Assembly (NCBI GenBank): GCA_003254885.1
Contig: QANT01006764.1
Location: forward strand, 1-39,974
Source: Purshia tridentata
Lineage: Eukaryota; Streptophyta; Magnoliopsida; Rosales; Rosaceae
DNA: 39,974 nt
Direction of reading: 5' to 3'
Numbering within the stretch: the stretch's first letter is position 1; the number at the start of each line of letters is the position of its first letter. Below the pieces are notes generated by a model. That model was not told the origin of the DNA. It worked only from the letters and a program-made list of their open reading frames with translations, and searched no databases. The position numbers were made by a program, and so were the translations under genes. Shown here piece after piece: positions 23,806 to 34,334 of this stretch.

Positions 23806-24620
23806 TATTGATTTGAGAAGGAAATATCACACATCAATCGCTTACAATAAACACTCTCACATAAATTACATAATAATAAATGAAAAATTACTCATAATAA
23901 TATTACCCCTAAAATGATATTCTCTCGTAATGGGGTGTTACAAGTACACACATAACTTAATTTATTTTTACATATATATAAAGGAAAACATCTGATATAT
24001 AGTTCATCTTCATATAGTTGTAGCATATCTCCAAATAGCCTTCCAAAAGTTGCCAATATCTGTCAACAAAGTGGAGCACAAAATTCCCACATTAATGAGA
24101 AGAGAATATGCACTCACATTCATAGATAAATTATTTTCTTTTTATCCAAATAAATAGTTTAATAAAGTGCCGCTAGTCGATCGGCTCTTGTCTACCGATC
24201 ACTCCATTGTTTTTTTTGGTTTGGTATATATATAACTGTGTTTTACGATCACAGTTGTGACTGTATGGAGTTCTTAAACCAGAATACGAAAAATGAAAAA
24301 AATCAACAAATTAATGAAATAAGATGTGATTGCAAATTTGCAACTCAGTCAAAAGATTATCATTGATAATTGAGTTTGTAAATAAAAAATATGTTATTTG
24401 ACTGATCGATTGCTAGAATAATGTTTTTGCCTTTTAGCTGAAAATTTGGTACCTTAATTGAATTGACATAAAATTTTAACAGTTACAATAAAAGAATATT
24501 GTGATTTAGTACTTAAAGTTAATGAACTTTTAATTATTTTATTTTCTTATTGCTACAAAAAAAAAATTTTGATATACCATGCATCAATGGAGAAGGACGC
24601 TTCTCTCTTATAAAAGGATA

Positions 24621-24740
24621 GATGCAGAGTTGATGCAGAAAAAGAGATACAGAGTTGTCCAAATGTAGTGCTATGTCGCTAAACGTACGTGTAGCGCTAC
24701 ATTCTGTCTATTTCTATTTCCGCATCAATTCTGTATTCTC
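24621..24740. repeat. Imperfect hairpin of about 120 bp
   Basis: AATGTAGTGCTA (24662-24673) pairs with TAGCGCTACATT (24692-24703) with one G-T position. Pairing resumes outward between GATGCAGAGTTGATGCAG and CGCATCAATTCTGTATTC with bulges. The central loop contains ACGTACGT. It resembles a short MITE or a small-RNA foldback; nothing decides between them. Confidence 0.5.
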
Positions 24741-24959
24741 TTTCAGCATAAAAAAAAATTTTCATGGAAAAATATATATAGTCCAAATTAGAGAGAACTG
24801 AATATGTATATATTTGTCAACACATATTTTGAGGGAGGGAGGTGAAGGAATCTAGACTTTCATTTCAAAATCAATTAATAATGGAAGAAGTAGTCTAAAT
24901 TCTTAAAAACCACTAGTAAGGCCCTCACATTATCCTGTATGTGTGGTATTATTTCAAGC

Positions 24960-24960
<1 letters not shown>

Positions 24961-24994
<34 letters not shown>
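24961..24994. repeat. (AG)17 microsatellite
   Basis: Uninterrupted AG dinucleotide run directly after AAGCT, about 50 bp downstream of the stop codon of secreted-protein gene B (which reads on the minus strand). Confidence 0.95.
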
Positions 24995-24997
<3 letters not shown>

Positions 24998-25044
24998 CTC
25001 TTATGACATCCAAAGTTGGTACTATTGGCTTTGCACAATCACAC

Positions 25045-25539
25045 TTAGGTAAAGGCAGGAATTAAACGATTTGAATCTCCTTTCTTAGTAGTGGTTGAAG
25101 GATTCGGATTAGGTTCTATAGGAGCTGGAGGAGCACCATGAGGCACATCGTTATTCCTAGGATTATGAATATCTTTAGCAGGATCAGGAATCGTACTTAC
25201 TCCTCCTCCAGAAATTCCAGGATTCATTTTAGTACCTCCAGGAAGAGTAGAAGCTCCAGAAATACCACCTTTATTAAGGTTCACACCTCCATGCGTATGA
25301 TGATGATGACCTGTTACGCCATTAATAACTTTGCCCAAAAATGATTTAAGAAAATCACCATCATCATGTGTAACAGATGAGCGAATACGGCGAGAGGGTT
25401 TAATAGAGAAGAGAGAAGAAGAAGAAGAAGAAGAAGAATCAGCTTTATTTTCTTCATTGGCTTGCACTGCAACCAGCACAAGCAAAATCAGTATCATCAT
25501 TTTCTTCATAACTACACCCTTTCTGCCAATATCTTCCAT
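25045..25539 (-). CDS. Small secreted protein with His4 cluster, paralogue B (unknown function)
   Basis: Single exon, 164 residues. The ATG at 25539 aligns with that of paralogue A (MEDIGRKGVVMKK against MGDIGTKAQVMMK). The signal peptide is at about 14-27 (MILILLVLVAVQA). Relative to A it carries an extra segment at 35-60: a run of eight Ser, encoded by a TCT/TTC microsatellite, then a basic part (KPSRRIRSS). Conserved blocks follow: FLKSFLGKVINGVTG, GHHHHTHGGVNL, NKGGISGASTLPGGTK, NPGISGGGVSTIPDP and a Pro-rich region. The C-terminal 20 residues are unlike A. No Cys in the mature protein. Conservation of blocks with changes mainly at tolerant positions argues that both genes are or were functional. 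The function is unknown to me. Confidence 0.7.
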   Translation of the reverse strand: MEDIGRKGVVMKKMMILILLVLVAVQANEENKADSSSSSSSSLFSIKPSRRIRSSVTHDDGDFLKSFLGKVINGVTGHHHHTHGGVNLNKGGISGASTLPGGTKMNPGISGGGVSTIPDPAKDIHNPRNNDVPHGAPPAPIEPNPNPSTTTKKGDSNRLIPAFT

Positions 25540-26161
25540 ATTCAACTTTGCTTTCTCTCTTTAACTTTTGTTGTTATATATAGTGTTTATAACTCATGCA
25601 TGCCAGCTCTGTTACTTCTTCTTTCTACCAAATTTCATGGAGGCTAAATTACAATTTTCGTCCTTAATTTGTTGTTTGGTTCGTTTTCCACGTAAATCCT
25701 TATCCGTCAATTTAGTTGATGAAAGTCCTAATAATTTAACTTATTTGCAACCATGATTTACTATAAGGAGTTTATCGAAAAAATGTAAAACAATACAGAA
25801 ACCTAAATGGAAAATAATCAAAGCTAGAAGGATCAAAATTTAAATTTGTCCTTTTAACTTATTTGTTTTATTTTCTTTTAAGTTTTTGTCCTAGGGAAGG
25901 TTTAGGAGGCAAGGGTTCAAATATAAATAAACAAATGCCAATGGACACCTTATATTACTTGACTTCTGAAAAGGCCAAAATAAAAGTAATTATTTCTAAC
26001 ATGCAGGGACATTAATTCTAACATTTATTAGTATTTCAGTACTTCTTCGAGTTAAATCCTTTCACTTAATTAATTGAAGCTGAAATATATGGTGATGAAG
26101 TTTGTTCGGCACATAATATTTAATTATTTAAATAATAAATCTATTTCAGAAAAGGTTGATT

Positions 26162-26586
26162 ATTTTATTTATTTGTGCCTTCTGGATGTTAGGATGGATT
26201 TCTATAACGTTACAGTGAAGATTAACGTTATAATATTTAATTTATTCTTTCCGGATTGAGGACCTTACGTTTTATGATAAAGTCTATTGATTGCCTCTTG
26301 GCTAGCTCTTGCCTCTTGTGGGTGCCTTTCTTCTATTTGATGAACACCAATATGCAAATAAAAATAAAAATAAAAATATAAATATATATAAATAAAAAAA
26401 TGCCATAACCAACAAAGAAATTTAACATGGTTAATTTGGTGTTGTGCCTATGTCTTCAAAGATCACCCTGAAAGATTTTAGTACGTAGTATGAGAAAAGT
26501 TTACAACTCACAAGAATTTTGCCTCCCTCTAGGTTTCAATCTCTCTCTCTCACCTTTTGGGTACACTTGATGTCAATTTAGTCCTA
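26162..26586. other. Intergenic AT-rich DNA
   Basis: Nothing gene-like. An (AAAAT)n-type A-rich run is at about 26357-26400 and a short CT microsatellite at about 26539-26553. Confidence 0.5.
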
Positions 26587-26909
26587 ATGACATATTTAGG
26601 AAAAATTTTGAAAAACCAAGAATACCAACGGAACCAATGAAATTTTTAGGAAAAAAACTCCAAAACCAATTATAGCAGTGGAACAAATAGAATTTTTGTG
26701 CAAAAACTTAATAAAAAAAAACCAATGGTAATAGGATTGAGCCCTAAAATGACATATTTAGGAAAAATTTTGAAAAACCAAGAGTACCAACGGAACCAAT
26801 GAAATTTTTAGGAAAAAAACTCCAAAACCAATTATTGCAGTGGAACAAATAGAATTTTTGTGCAAAAACTTAAAAAAAAAAACCAATGGTAATAGGATTG
26901 AGCCCTAAA
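26587..26909. repeat. 162-bp minisatellite, two near-identical copies
   Basis: The unit starting ATGACATATTTAGGAAAAAT at 26587 repeats at 26749, with only a few differences. Inside each unit, blocks like AAAACCAATNNNANNRGWAC recur about every 50 bp, so the unit itself looks like three diverged sub-repeats. Non-coding. Confidence 0.85.
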
Positions 26910-27479
26910 ATATTATTAGGGCTAAACTACTAAATGGGTTTTTTTAAACTGTGTTGTTTAAACCACATACAAGACAAGTGACTTATGCCGCCCTCTTAAT
27001 GCCCCCAAACCACTAGATAAGTGGTACATTTTTTAAGGAATTGATATATACTTGTAACATACATGATTTAATCTCAGGGCAGGTCATGATTCTATGAAGA
27101 ATAGGATAAGACTGCCACATAATATGAGGCGGACCTTCAACATGATCCTAATCAATCTATAGCCATATGTGGTTTATTAGTTGTAATATTCATTTGATGG
27201 GTAGACCTATGTGACTGAAAATGAGGTCGTTTCCTGTGAAAATTTTAGGAAACTTTCTATAATGGTTAGGAAATCGAGAATGTGCCAACCCAAATCATGA
27301 AGTTAACTGATTAATTGGAAACTTGGACGTGTTTAACAAGTTTGAACATATCTACATTAATGGTTTCTGGCTCAAAGTAGTGCACCAAAATCCTATAGAT
27401 TGCACTGTGTCTAGATATGGTAGAGATTCGAGTCTTTGAGACATCTACAGCCTCACTAAGTCACACTCCTATTTAGCCA
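26910..27479. other. Intergenic DNA
   Basis: No gene, RNA or repeat end identified. Confidence 0.4.
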
Positions 27480-27850
27480 TGTGCATAAGAAACCAAGCTA
27501 GTTGAAACAACTTTAATAAACTGAAAATTAGCTTGCAAGGAAATAGTGCTTATATGCTTATTAACTTGCCATGTACATATTCTGAAGGTGCAAAGATGTG
27601 AGACTATACTGACATTCCCTCGGCCCTGAGCACCAGGGTCGGAGTCATTTGGCACACACAAGGCTAGAGATACGAACTCGACCCATCCCCGGGTACACCT
27701 GCTCTAATATCATGTTAAACCCACTAGTAAAACTCATCCTTGAAAATTTGCTTACAAGAAAAGGGTGCTCATGTATGCTAATAAGCCGGTCATCCTTGCA
27801 GTTGGAACTGGTTTTAAATTAAGAATTCTATATGGCAGGAATAATGCGGA
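27480..27850 (-). mobile_element. TRIM-like LTR retroelement relic
   Basis: Read on the minus strand, a diverged primer-binding site TGATATTAGAGC (TGGTATCAGAGC, initiator-Met tRNA type, with two changes) at 27712-27701 directly follows a 5' repeat ending ...GTTTAACA at 27713. After about 98 bp a purine tract (AGGGCCGAGGGAA) precedes TGTCAGTATAGTCTCACATC at 27614, a typical plant LTR start. The 3' LTR would run to ...TTATGCACA at 27480 (135 bp). The two repeats share a block such as GCTTRCAAGRAAA...TGCT.ATAA. The start of the 5' LTR is too diverged to place. No coding capacity. Confidence 0.5.
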
Positions 27851-28228
27851 ATGTAAGAGAACGTGGTAAGAGGCATTCAAACACTGCACCATGAACATTC
27901 AATTGCTCTCATCTCACAAAGGGCCTTGTAAAACAATATACAATGCACAATCCAAAGGACCAAAACTCTTTTCAGCCTTGATAGGATTTAAACAGGCTGC
28001 ATATTATGACTTTCGAAAGTTGAAAGGCCAAGAATATCCGCACCTTTATGTCAAGTGGGATACATGAATTAGTGTCATTAAAAAAATGTTATGACAGATG
28101 ATAATCAGAAACCAAAAGAACATTAATGAGGCAGGACAAAAGAAAAGAAAAATCTACTGCCACCTCAATTGAACTATAATTGGTTTCTGTAAACAAGACT
28201 GATTCTCTGGTCTAATTCAAATGTTGAA
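27851..28228. other. PLMT 3' flank
   Basis: Probably holds the 3' UTR and poly(A) site of PLMT on the minus strand. No other feature seen. Confidence 0.4.
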
Positions 28229-29963
28229 TCATGAGAGTGGCTTTGCACGAGTTCCCTGATCTTCCGTAGATTCCACAAGTATCATAAAAACATAGCCCAC
28301 TGTCCACAAGAATATGTATTGAAAGGGCACCCATGATAGACATGCCAAAAGACTTAAAATGCTTCCCACATACTGAGGATCTTTTATATACCCAAACGGA
28401 AATTCTGTCACCCAGGAAATGCTCTTCCCAAAACGTACTCCATAATAGGTGCCAGATTCGCCGAGCAACTGATAGACCCTAAAAATTGACAGGAAAATAA
28501 TCACACATAGATATAAGAAACACAATCAATTTTCTACTTGGCTCGACAAGGCCTTAACCCCAACCACAGAGATCTTAAGCAGAAGAAATATAAATCACAG
28601 GCTGCATTTAATGATTAAGATATCACTTTGATTAAGCATTTCTTTTGTTTGTTTAAATAATCTTTAAAAAAATCCACGATTTAGCTTTCTGTTGATCCTC
28701 ATATTAATGGTATTTAGGCTCAGTTACTTTAGTTCTTTTGGCTGAGAAAAACTGAGCTTCAAAGAGAAATTTCAAATCAAGCACATCAAAACAAATACAC
28801 CGCGGGAAAATTAACACCAACTGGAAATCTGGGCCAGCAGCTATTATGGTGCATGTACTGAACACCAGTTCTAGCACATTAATTTTTCTAACACATACCA
28901 GAAAAGGAAAATCAATACAACATAAATTATTTTTGTCTCAGTCCTTACTCTTTCCTTTTTTCCATTAGACCATGAAGAAAAATCATTACTCCACCCTTAT
29001 GAAAATCACTACATTTCACAGCCCTTGCAAATTAATTCATTCTTTTTGTTTGATAGGAAATGCAATACTTGTATTAACTAGAGAAAAGAGTACAGTCAGT
29101 AGTGGACCCGCAATCCACAAAAGAAACTACCGAAGTCCTACAAAAACATGACACAGAAGCTGACAACCATTGAAAGACAACCCACAAACACACCAAAACC
29201 AGAAACAGAAATCAATCACCAATTACATTCAAAACATAGACACAGCAACTTCCCCAAAATTTACTCAAACCACCACTCCACCCCAATCAAGAACTCATTT
29301 AAGGATGACTATTCAGAGCCAAAGATTGAAAAGGATATTCTCATTCTATATATTTGACCAGAGAAGATGGCCAAGAAACTCAATGTTCAAACAACAGTAA
29401 TGACCTTGGCAAGTATCATACAGACTGCAAAAAATATATACATTTATCAATTCCAGCCAATTAAAAACAAGGTTTCACCAACTGCCTAATCAATGAACCT
29501 AATAAGCACAACAGAAATTTGCAGCACATGGGTCAGTGTGCAAATTCCTCTCAAACCTTCCCACATCCACACATTCAAACAAAACTAACAATTACCCATG
29601 ACCTAAAAGCTTGTCAAAGAGGAGAAATAACCATGCATAGTTAGCTTTTCATCACCTAAACAAAGAAAACTTTAAACACATGAACATGTATTCGTACATC
29701 CACAAATGTAGTACTGACCTGAAGTTGAGGAACTGGCCAAAGGCAATGAGAGGCCAGAAGTAAAGAGGGGGAGGCCAAGAGATGGTGGAGACTGAGAAAA
29801 CAGAGAGGAACTGAATTAGCTTCAGGAAATGGGCCACATACGCCATCACTTTACATGGGTCACGCCCTTTCCCACACAGGTCGACCCATGTTTGGGGGTA
29901 GGTCCATAGCCAGTAGTAGAATGGGAAAGGTGAAAGCACTCCTATTGCTGCTACTATCCCCAT
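28229..29963 (-). CDS. PLMT: Phosphatidyl-N-methylethanolamine N-methyltransferase (PLMT)
   Basis: Exons 29963-29719 and 28478-28229 join through a split Arg codon to 164 residues, the length I recall for Arabidopsis PLMT (At1g80860). It methylates phosphatidyl-N-monomethylethanolamine, and then the dimethyl form, with S-adenosylmethionine to make phosphatidylcholine in the ER membrane. Visible blocks are MGIVAAIGVLSPFPFYYWLW (first membrane segment), WPPPLYFWPLIAFGQFLNFR (second), VYQLLGESGTYYGVRFGK, FPFGYIKDPQYVGSILSLLA and a last hydrophobic segment ending GYVFMILVESTED. The GYIKDPQYVG and VEST(E)D regions correspond to the SAM-binding parts of the PEMT family. An upstream GTG in frame at 29972 is ignored because the protein family starts at MGIV. 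Confidence 0.95.
28479..29718 (-). other. Single intron of PLMT
   Basis: 1240 bp, GT-AG, between FNFR and VYQLLG. It contains the dispersed repeat 28940-29020 shared with 11652-11745, and a TTTTGTTTGATAGGAAATGC / CTTGTATTAACTAG segment at about 29045-29083 that has the look of a retroelement 3' end. Open frames at 29148-29400 show no family resemblance. Confidence 0.6.
28940..29020. repeat. Dispersed repeat, second copy
   Basis: CAGTCCTTACTCTTTCC followed by CATGAAGAAAAATCATTACT, matching the copy at 11652-11745 in the same orientation. Confidence 0.5.
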
Positions 29964-30198
29964 TTTCCTCACCTGATTTTCTCTGTCACTTCCTCGGGAA
30001 AATTGTTTTGGTAGCTCAGTGAACTCCTGCTTGTGTTAGTGTGAACTTTGAAGTCGGATAAGGGCCGAACCAAGGCCAGCTACAGGCCCATTGTTATAGC
30101 CCAATATTAGAGAGAACCAGAGAGCCCAGTATTCAGCAGATTTTGGGTTATGTTTTCTTCGGACTCACACATTAAGGCCTGTATAGAGATGTCAGATG

Positions 30199-30352
30199 TT
30201 GATAATTTTTTTTTCTTTTTTTTTTTGGCCAAAAATGTTGATCTTTCAATCAAGGGAAATCTTATATAAACACCAAAACATATTGATAATTTTTTTTTCT
30301 TTTTTTTTTTGGCCAAACCAATCAAGGGAAATCTTATATAAACACCAAAACA
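30199..30352. repeat. 84-bp tandem duplication upstream of PLMT
   Basis: TTGATAATTTTTTTTTC begins at 30199 and at 30283; both copies continue through TTTTTTTTGGCCAAA and CAATCAAGGGAAATCTTATA to AACACCAAAACAT. The first copy has about 15 extra bases (AATGTTGATCTTT). It lies about 240 bp upstream of the PLMT start, possibly within its promoter. Confidence 0.8.
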
Positions 30353-30885
30353 TTTGATTTGGGCACCGAATTACTCAACACACCCATACTCAATTGTAAA
30401 TATACTACACTTACATCCAACAATATATGAGAGTATATGTACCAAAACTAACCCTGTAAGATTACCTTTTTATTTATTTATTTATTTTGTTAAGTCTGTC
30501 TCTCTGGACTTAAGAGGAGATTGGTAATCGTCAACCAATCTCCTCTTAGGTTTATGTGAAAAAGAAGAGAGAGAATGGAAGGAGGGGGTGGCCGTCAGTG
30601 CGAGAAGAGGAAAAGGTTAAAATTGGCATAAAATAATTTTTTAAAGTTTTGGTGCACTCATTAAATTTATGGGATTACTATAAAAATTGAACATTCATCA
30701 AATATAATCTCTTATCTAAAAATGAATAAAATTCAAAATTAGAATACGATTAATTAAGTATGATTTACTCACAAGTTTATGCTACTCGACAAATATAATT
30801 GGTTGAGTTAAATGTGAGGAAAATGTATTGAGATAGGATAATATATCTTTTCTTCAACTGTTTTATATTATGACATCTCTCATAA
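30353..30885. other. Intergenic DNA with a perfect hairpin
   Basis: No gene. Holds a (TTTA)n stretch at about 30467-30487 and the hairpin at 30511-30548 listed separately. Confidence 0.5.
30511..30548. repeat. Perfect 15-bp inverted repeat with 8-nt loop
   Basis: TAAGAGGAGATTGGT, loop AATCGTCA, then ACCAATCTCCTCTTA with no mismatch. It is too short for a plant microRNA precursor; it may be the tip of a decayed foldback element. Confidence 0.85.
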
Positions 30886-32017
30886 GCAAGGAGCGTAATT
30901 TCGGTAATTTCGGCGAAATTTTGCCGAAATTATCGTTTTTGGAGGGTTCCGATACGAAATCATCATTTCAGCCATTTTTCGGTAAAATTTCGGGGAAATT
31001 TCGGGGAAATTTTAAGAGAGAATTTGTGGTGATATGGTAAAATTTCGGCAAAATTTCGGAAAATTTCGGTAAAATTTCGAACCAAACTCTTTGCCTAGAT
31101 GAAATTTCTAGGTTTGGGATTGGAATTCTTGGGTTTTGTTTAGCTTTTTTGGAGATCAAGGGAGAAATAGAGGAGATTGATTTTGAAAAGAGCTGAGACT
31201 AGGGAAAGGAGGAAGATAGAGGAGATTGAGTTTTGAAAATAGCTGAGACTAGGGAAGGAGGAAGAGAAGAGGCTGAGCTTGGTTTTTGGTGGGTTTCGAC
31301 GGCAGAGAACGACGGCAGGCTGGACTGCGTTTGGAGGTGGAAGATCCAAAGAGATGCTTGAAGGAAAAATGAAGGAAAAAAATAATTAAAAAAGGGTTTA
31401 GCCTTTTTAAGGTTGATTGAGGTTGAGCCTTTGGGCAATTGGAAATATAAAAAAAAAATGATTTGGGATTTGGTTTGGAGTTTGGGGTTTGAGGTTTGGT
31501 TTAGCAAGTTTTATGTAGTATTATTTTTAAATTCTAGATTCTAATACATTTTTATATAAAAAAAAATTAAAAATATCCTAAAGGATTTAAACCTTAATAT
31601 CTTATAAGTTATATTATATCATATCTCAAAAAATATAGAATATAAATTATATAGTATATAAGGACCATAGGATTAGTGTATAGATTATACAATTTATGAT
31701 TTATTATTGAAGTATAATTTATAAAGGTATTATAATTATAATTTATTAATTAGGGTAGTATTTTATTAATAAAATTTACCTCCGGCGCACATTATATGCA
31801 CTTAATATTACATGAAACCTACAATATAGTTGAGTTCCTTCAATTTCTTTTATAAATGTAGTAGATAATATATTAAATAAGCATATTGTAAAGTTTCATT
31901 TAAAATTTTTATCGTTTGATAACAATTTCCGTTGTTTTTGTCTAAACCCTAGCGAAATCGAAATTTGATCGAAATTTTCATCGAAATTTCCAACGAAATC
32001 GAAATTACATTCCTTGC
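30886..32017. mobile_element. 1.1-kb element with terminal inverted repeats and AATTTCGG-rich ends
   Basis: The left end GCAAGGAGCGTAATTTCGG and the reverse complement of the right end, GCAAGGAATGTAATTTCGA, match at about 16 of 19 positions. The left 200 bp carries many copies of AATTTCGG in both orientations; the right 100 bp carries AAATCGAAATT variants. Dense subterminal motifs are where hAT and CACTA transposases bind. Inside are a 49-bp tandem repeat (31171-31269) and AT-rich filler. No transposase reading frame and no convincing target-site duplication. Confidence 0.6.
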
Positions 32018-34334
32018 TGTGGAATACAGGCTATACAGCAATGGTGACCACCGGCCAGACTCATAGGGTGAATCACCAAACTCATGAATAGGGTATCCCC
32101 ACAAATTGAATCACAAGCCTTAATATTCAGCATTGACCCATAAACAAGAGTCCTAACATTTATTTGAAGACAGGGGGGAGGGAGGGTCCCCTACAAGTTT
32201 CTCTTCAGTTTCAGTTTCAATTTCTAATTTAATTGTTTATCTCCACATACTCGACTGCTGAAGATTGATATTTTTTGTTTTTTGTCAGTCATGCACTGTT
32301 GTCAAAATTTGATAATAAGTTTGGAATGAAAGAAAATTTTTGTACTGGAGCAGTTGAGCCCGACTGCCCAACCCAAGGCCCATATCTAATGCCTTATCCC
32401 AGAAACTTAAAAAAAGCATGTTCAGAACTCAAACTTTCTGATAATATCCAATAAAAAGTTCATCGAGAGATGTGGGCCACAAGCCCTTCTTTCCCATGAT
32501 TGATTGGATGGACCCTGAGGTGATTCACTCTTTTATGGCATATAATCCATGAATTCAGGGCCATCATGATGTGAATCATATGATTGGAATTTGGAGGAGC
32601 TCAAGTTGCCTTCAATTACCTTAATGAGCACTCTTCAGCCCGCTACTCAAAGGCTCAAAGCATCAATGATTTAACAATCACCAGCAGCAACAACAATGAT
32701 AATAATATCTGCAGCTGCTTGTAATCAATGTATAATAACTTCAACTTCACTACTCAACTTTATATCAATTCAACTTAGATTTGAAGCTCAATTATTTGGA
32801 TTGGAAATGCCATCATTGATCATCCCACTAGCTTTTAGTCCTAACCTGTCAAATTTATTATTTGGGTTATAGGGCAAACAAGGTGTTACTTGGTTTTAAA
32901 TGCAAACAAGTTAAACATCTGGATCATGTTTTGGGTGGGACAATGAGACAGTGAGACAGTGTATACTATAATCTGTATACCAACACCAACATAGCAAATA
33001 TTTAGTTCAAGTATGTCAACCAGATGCATTTGGCATACCTCATATTTGGATATGATGCAGAATTGATGGGAAACAAACTGATGAAGTGGCATAAGTGCAG
33101 ATCATGGGCACCCATACCAACAAATCGACATGTTAGAGACTCAAAAGGGTCATTAATCAATTCGCATGGGGTTTGATACATGGAAGAGACAACAAAGGCA
33201 TTCATGGAATTTGGTGTTATTTCTGACTATGTGGGGAAGCGAGACGAATGCGCTTAGGACATGAATCCATGAATGCTGGCCTCTGGTATTTTTTTGGGCC
33301 TTCATGCATAACAAATGTTTCTACAATTGTTTGGACCTCGAACCTAAACGGCTAAACAAGTAAAAAAACAAGGAAAAGAAAATAGAAAGATATAATCACA
33401 GCATAGATATGCTAATAACTATAAAACTTCTTTACTTGATTCATATTTAATGAATTAAGTAATGTGATGGGTTACATTAAGAGAGAAGGTGGGTTAATAT
33501 GAAGCCGAGATTTGATTTGTGATTTACAGGTTAATCTGGATTAAAACCATCTTAGTAATAAAGGTTGGGCTTATAAACCCCAGATTGTGCTTTAGAATTT
33601 TAGATTAGTGGGCTGACCCTTCAACTAGAGGCCCATGAGCTCTAGCTCAAGTGGCATTTTATCTGCTAAAAGTTACCTGCAATAGTCTGGTAACAAGAGG
33701 CCGAAAACCGAAAAACTGAACCGACACCGAACCGATCCATGTTTTATTGTGAAATCTCAGTTTCGGTCGTATAGGTTTACCTCAAGACATACTCGGACTG
33801 TAAACATAGTGCTGTAATCACCCGTCATGTCTTACACATAGTATCCATGACTAACCTTTACAATATATAAAATCACACATGTTGTTGACTATGGAGTAAC
33901 ACAAAATACATGATTGAGATGATGGCACACCATGACTAATGGTGGTGACCAAAATTGCACTCCGCACAGACATAAAAATATTTCATCCAAATCAAAGTGC
34001 AATGCTCAATTATCTTTTCAAGATCTGAAGTCAGAAATTTAAAGAATGATATTTGATCAGAAAAATTGACATGTATGATTACATCCCTAATAACTATTTG
34101 TCTTACTAAATCCTGTGATCTGGTCCATACCATTTTTCTACACTCTCCCTCTTTCTTCGTATCCCTCTCTGACTCTGGGACCCTAAACAAAAGAATGTAT
34201 AAATTTCTGTTTTTGTTCCTTACTGGATGGGAAAAAAACCAAAAGAATGACATCATTAGGTTATAGCAGGTTGGGCATGCACCAGAAATGACTCCTTCAT
34301 TAATCCACTCCGAGAGAAATTAGATGCCAGACTA
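32018..34334. other. Intergenic DNA 3' of the galactosyltransferase gene
   Basis: 2.3 kb without a gene I can support. Short minus-strand frames at 32886-33205 and 33936-34256 show no family resemblance or splice-supported extension. The last few hundred bases include the galactosyltransferase 3' UTR. A SINE-like head at 33632-33685 is listed separately. Confidence 0.5.
33632..33685 (+). mobile_element. SINE-like head (tRNA-derived), fragment
   Basis: CCCATGAGCTCTAGCTCAAGTGG resembles the A-box start of plant tRNA-derived SINEs and nearly matches the reverse complement of 37707-37730. No clear B box or poly(A) tail follows, so this is a truncated copy at most. Confidence 0.35.

Larger units (their letters stand above)
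24053..25044. other. Sequence unique to duplication copy B
   Basis: No gene found. Contains an imperfect hairpin (24621-24740) and a GA microsatellite (24961-24994), listed separately. It may be an insertion after duplication, or DNA lost from copy A. Confidence 0.5.
23806..26161. repeat. Segmental duplication, copy B (carries the second secreted-protein gene)
   Basis: Matches copy A from ATTGATTTGAGAAGGAAATATCAC to AAAAGGTTGAT. Between about 24053 and 25044 it holds roughly 1 kb not found in copy A, so B is about 750 bp longer. Promoter and upstream sequence are conserved as well as the coding region, which points to an unequal-crossover type duplication rather than a retrocopy. Confidence 0.75.

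Noticed and set aside
29148..29400. Open frames in the PLMT intron
   Set aside because: Thr/Gln/Asn-rich translation of AC-rich DNA without domains, inside a supported intron.
30511..30548. Rho-independent terminator
   Set aside because: The hairpin looks terminator-like but the DNA is plant nuclear and there is no following T run.
32886..33205. Overlapping minus-strand frames as a possible gene
   Set aside because: No recognisable motif, no splice-supported extension, and AT-rich context.
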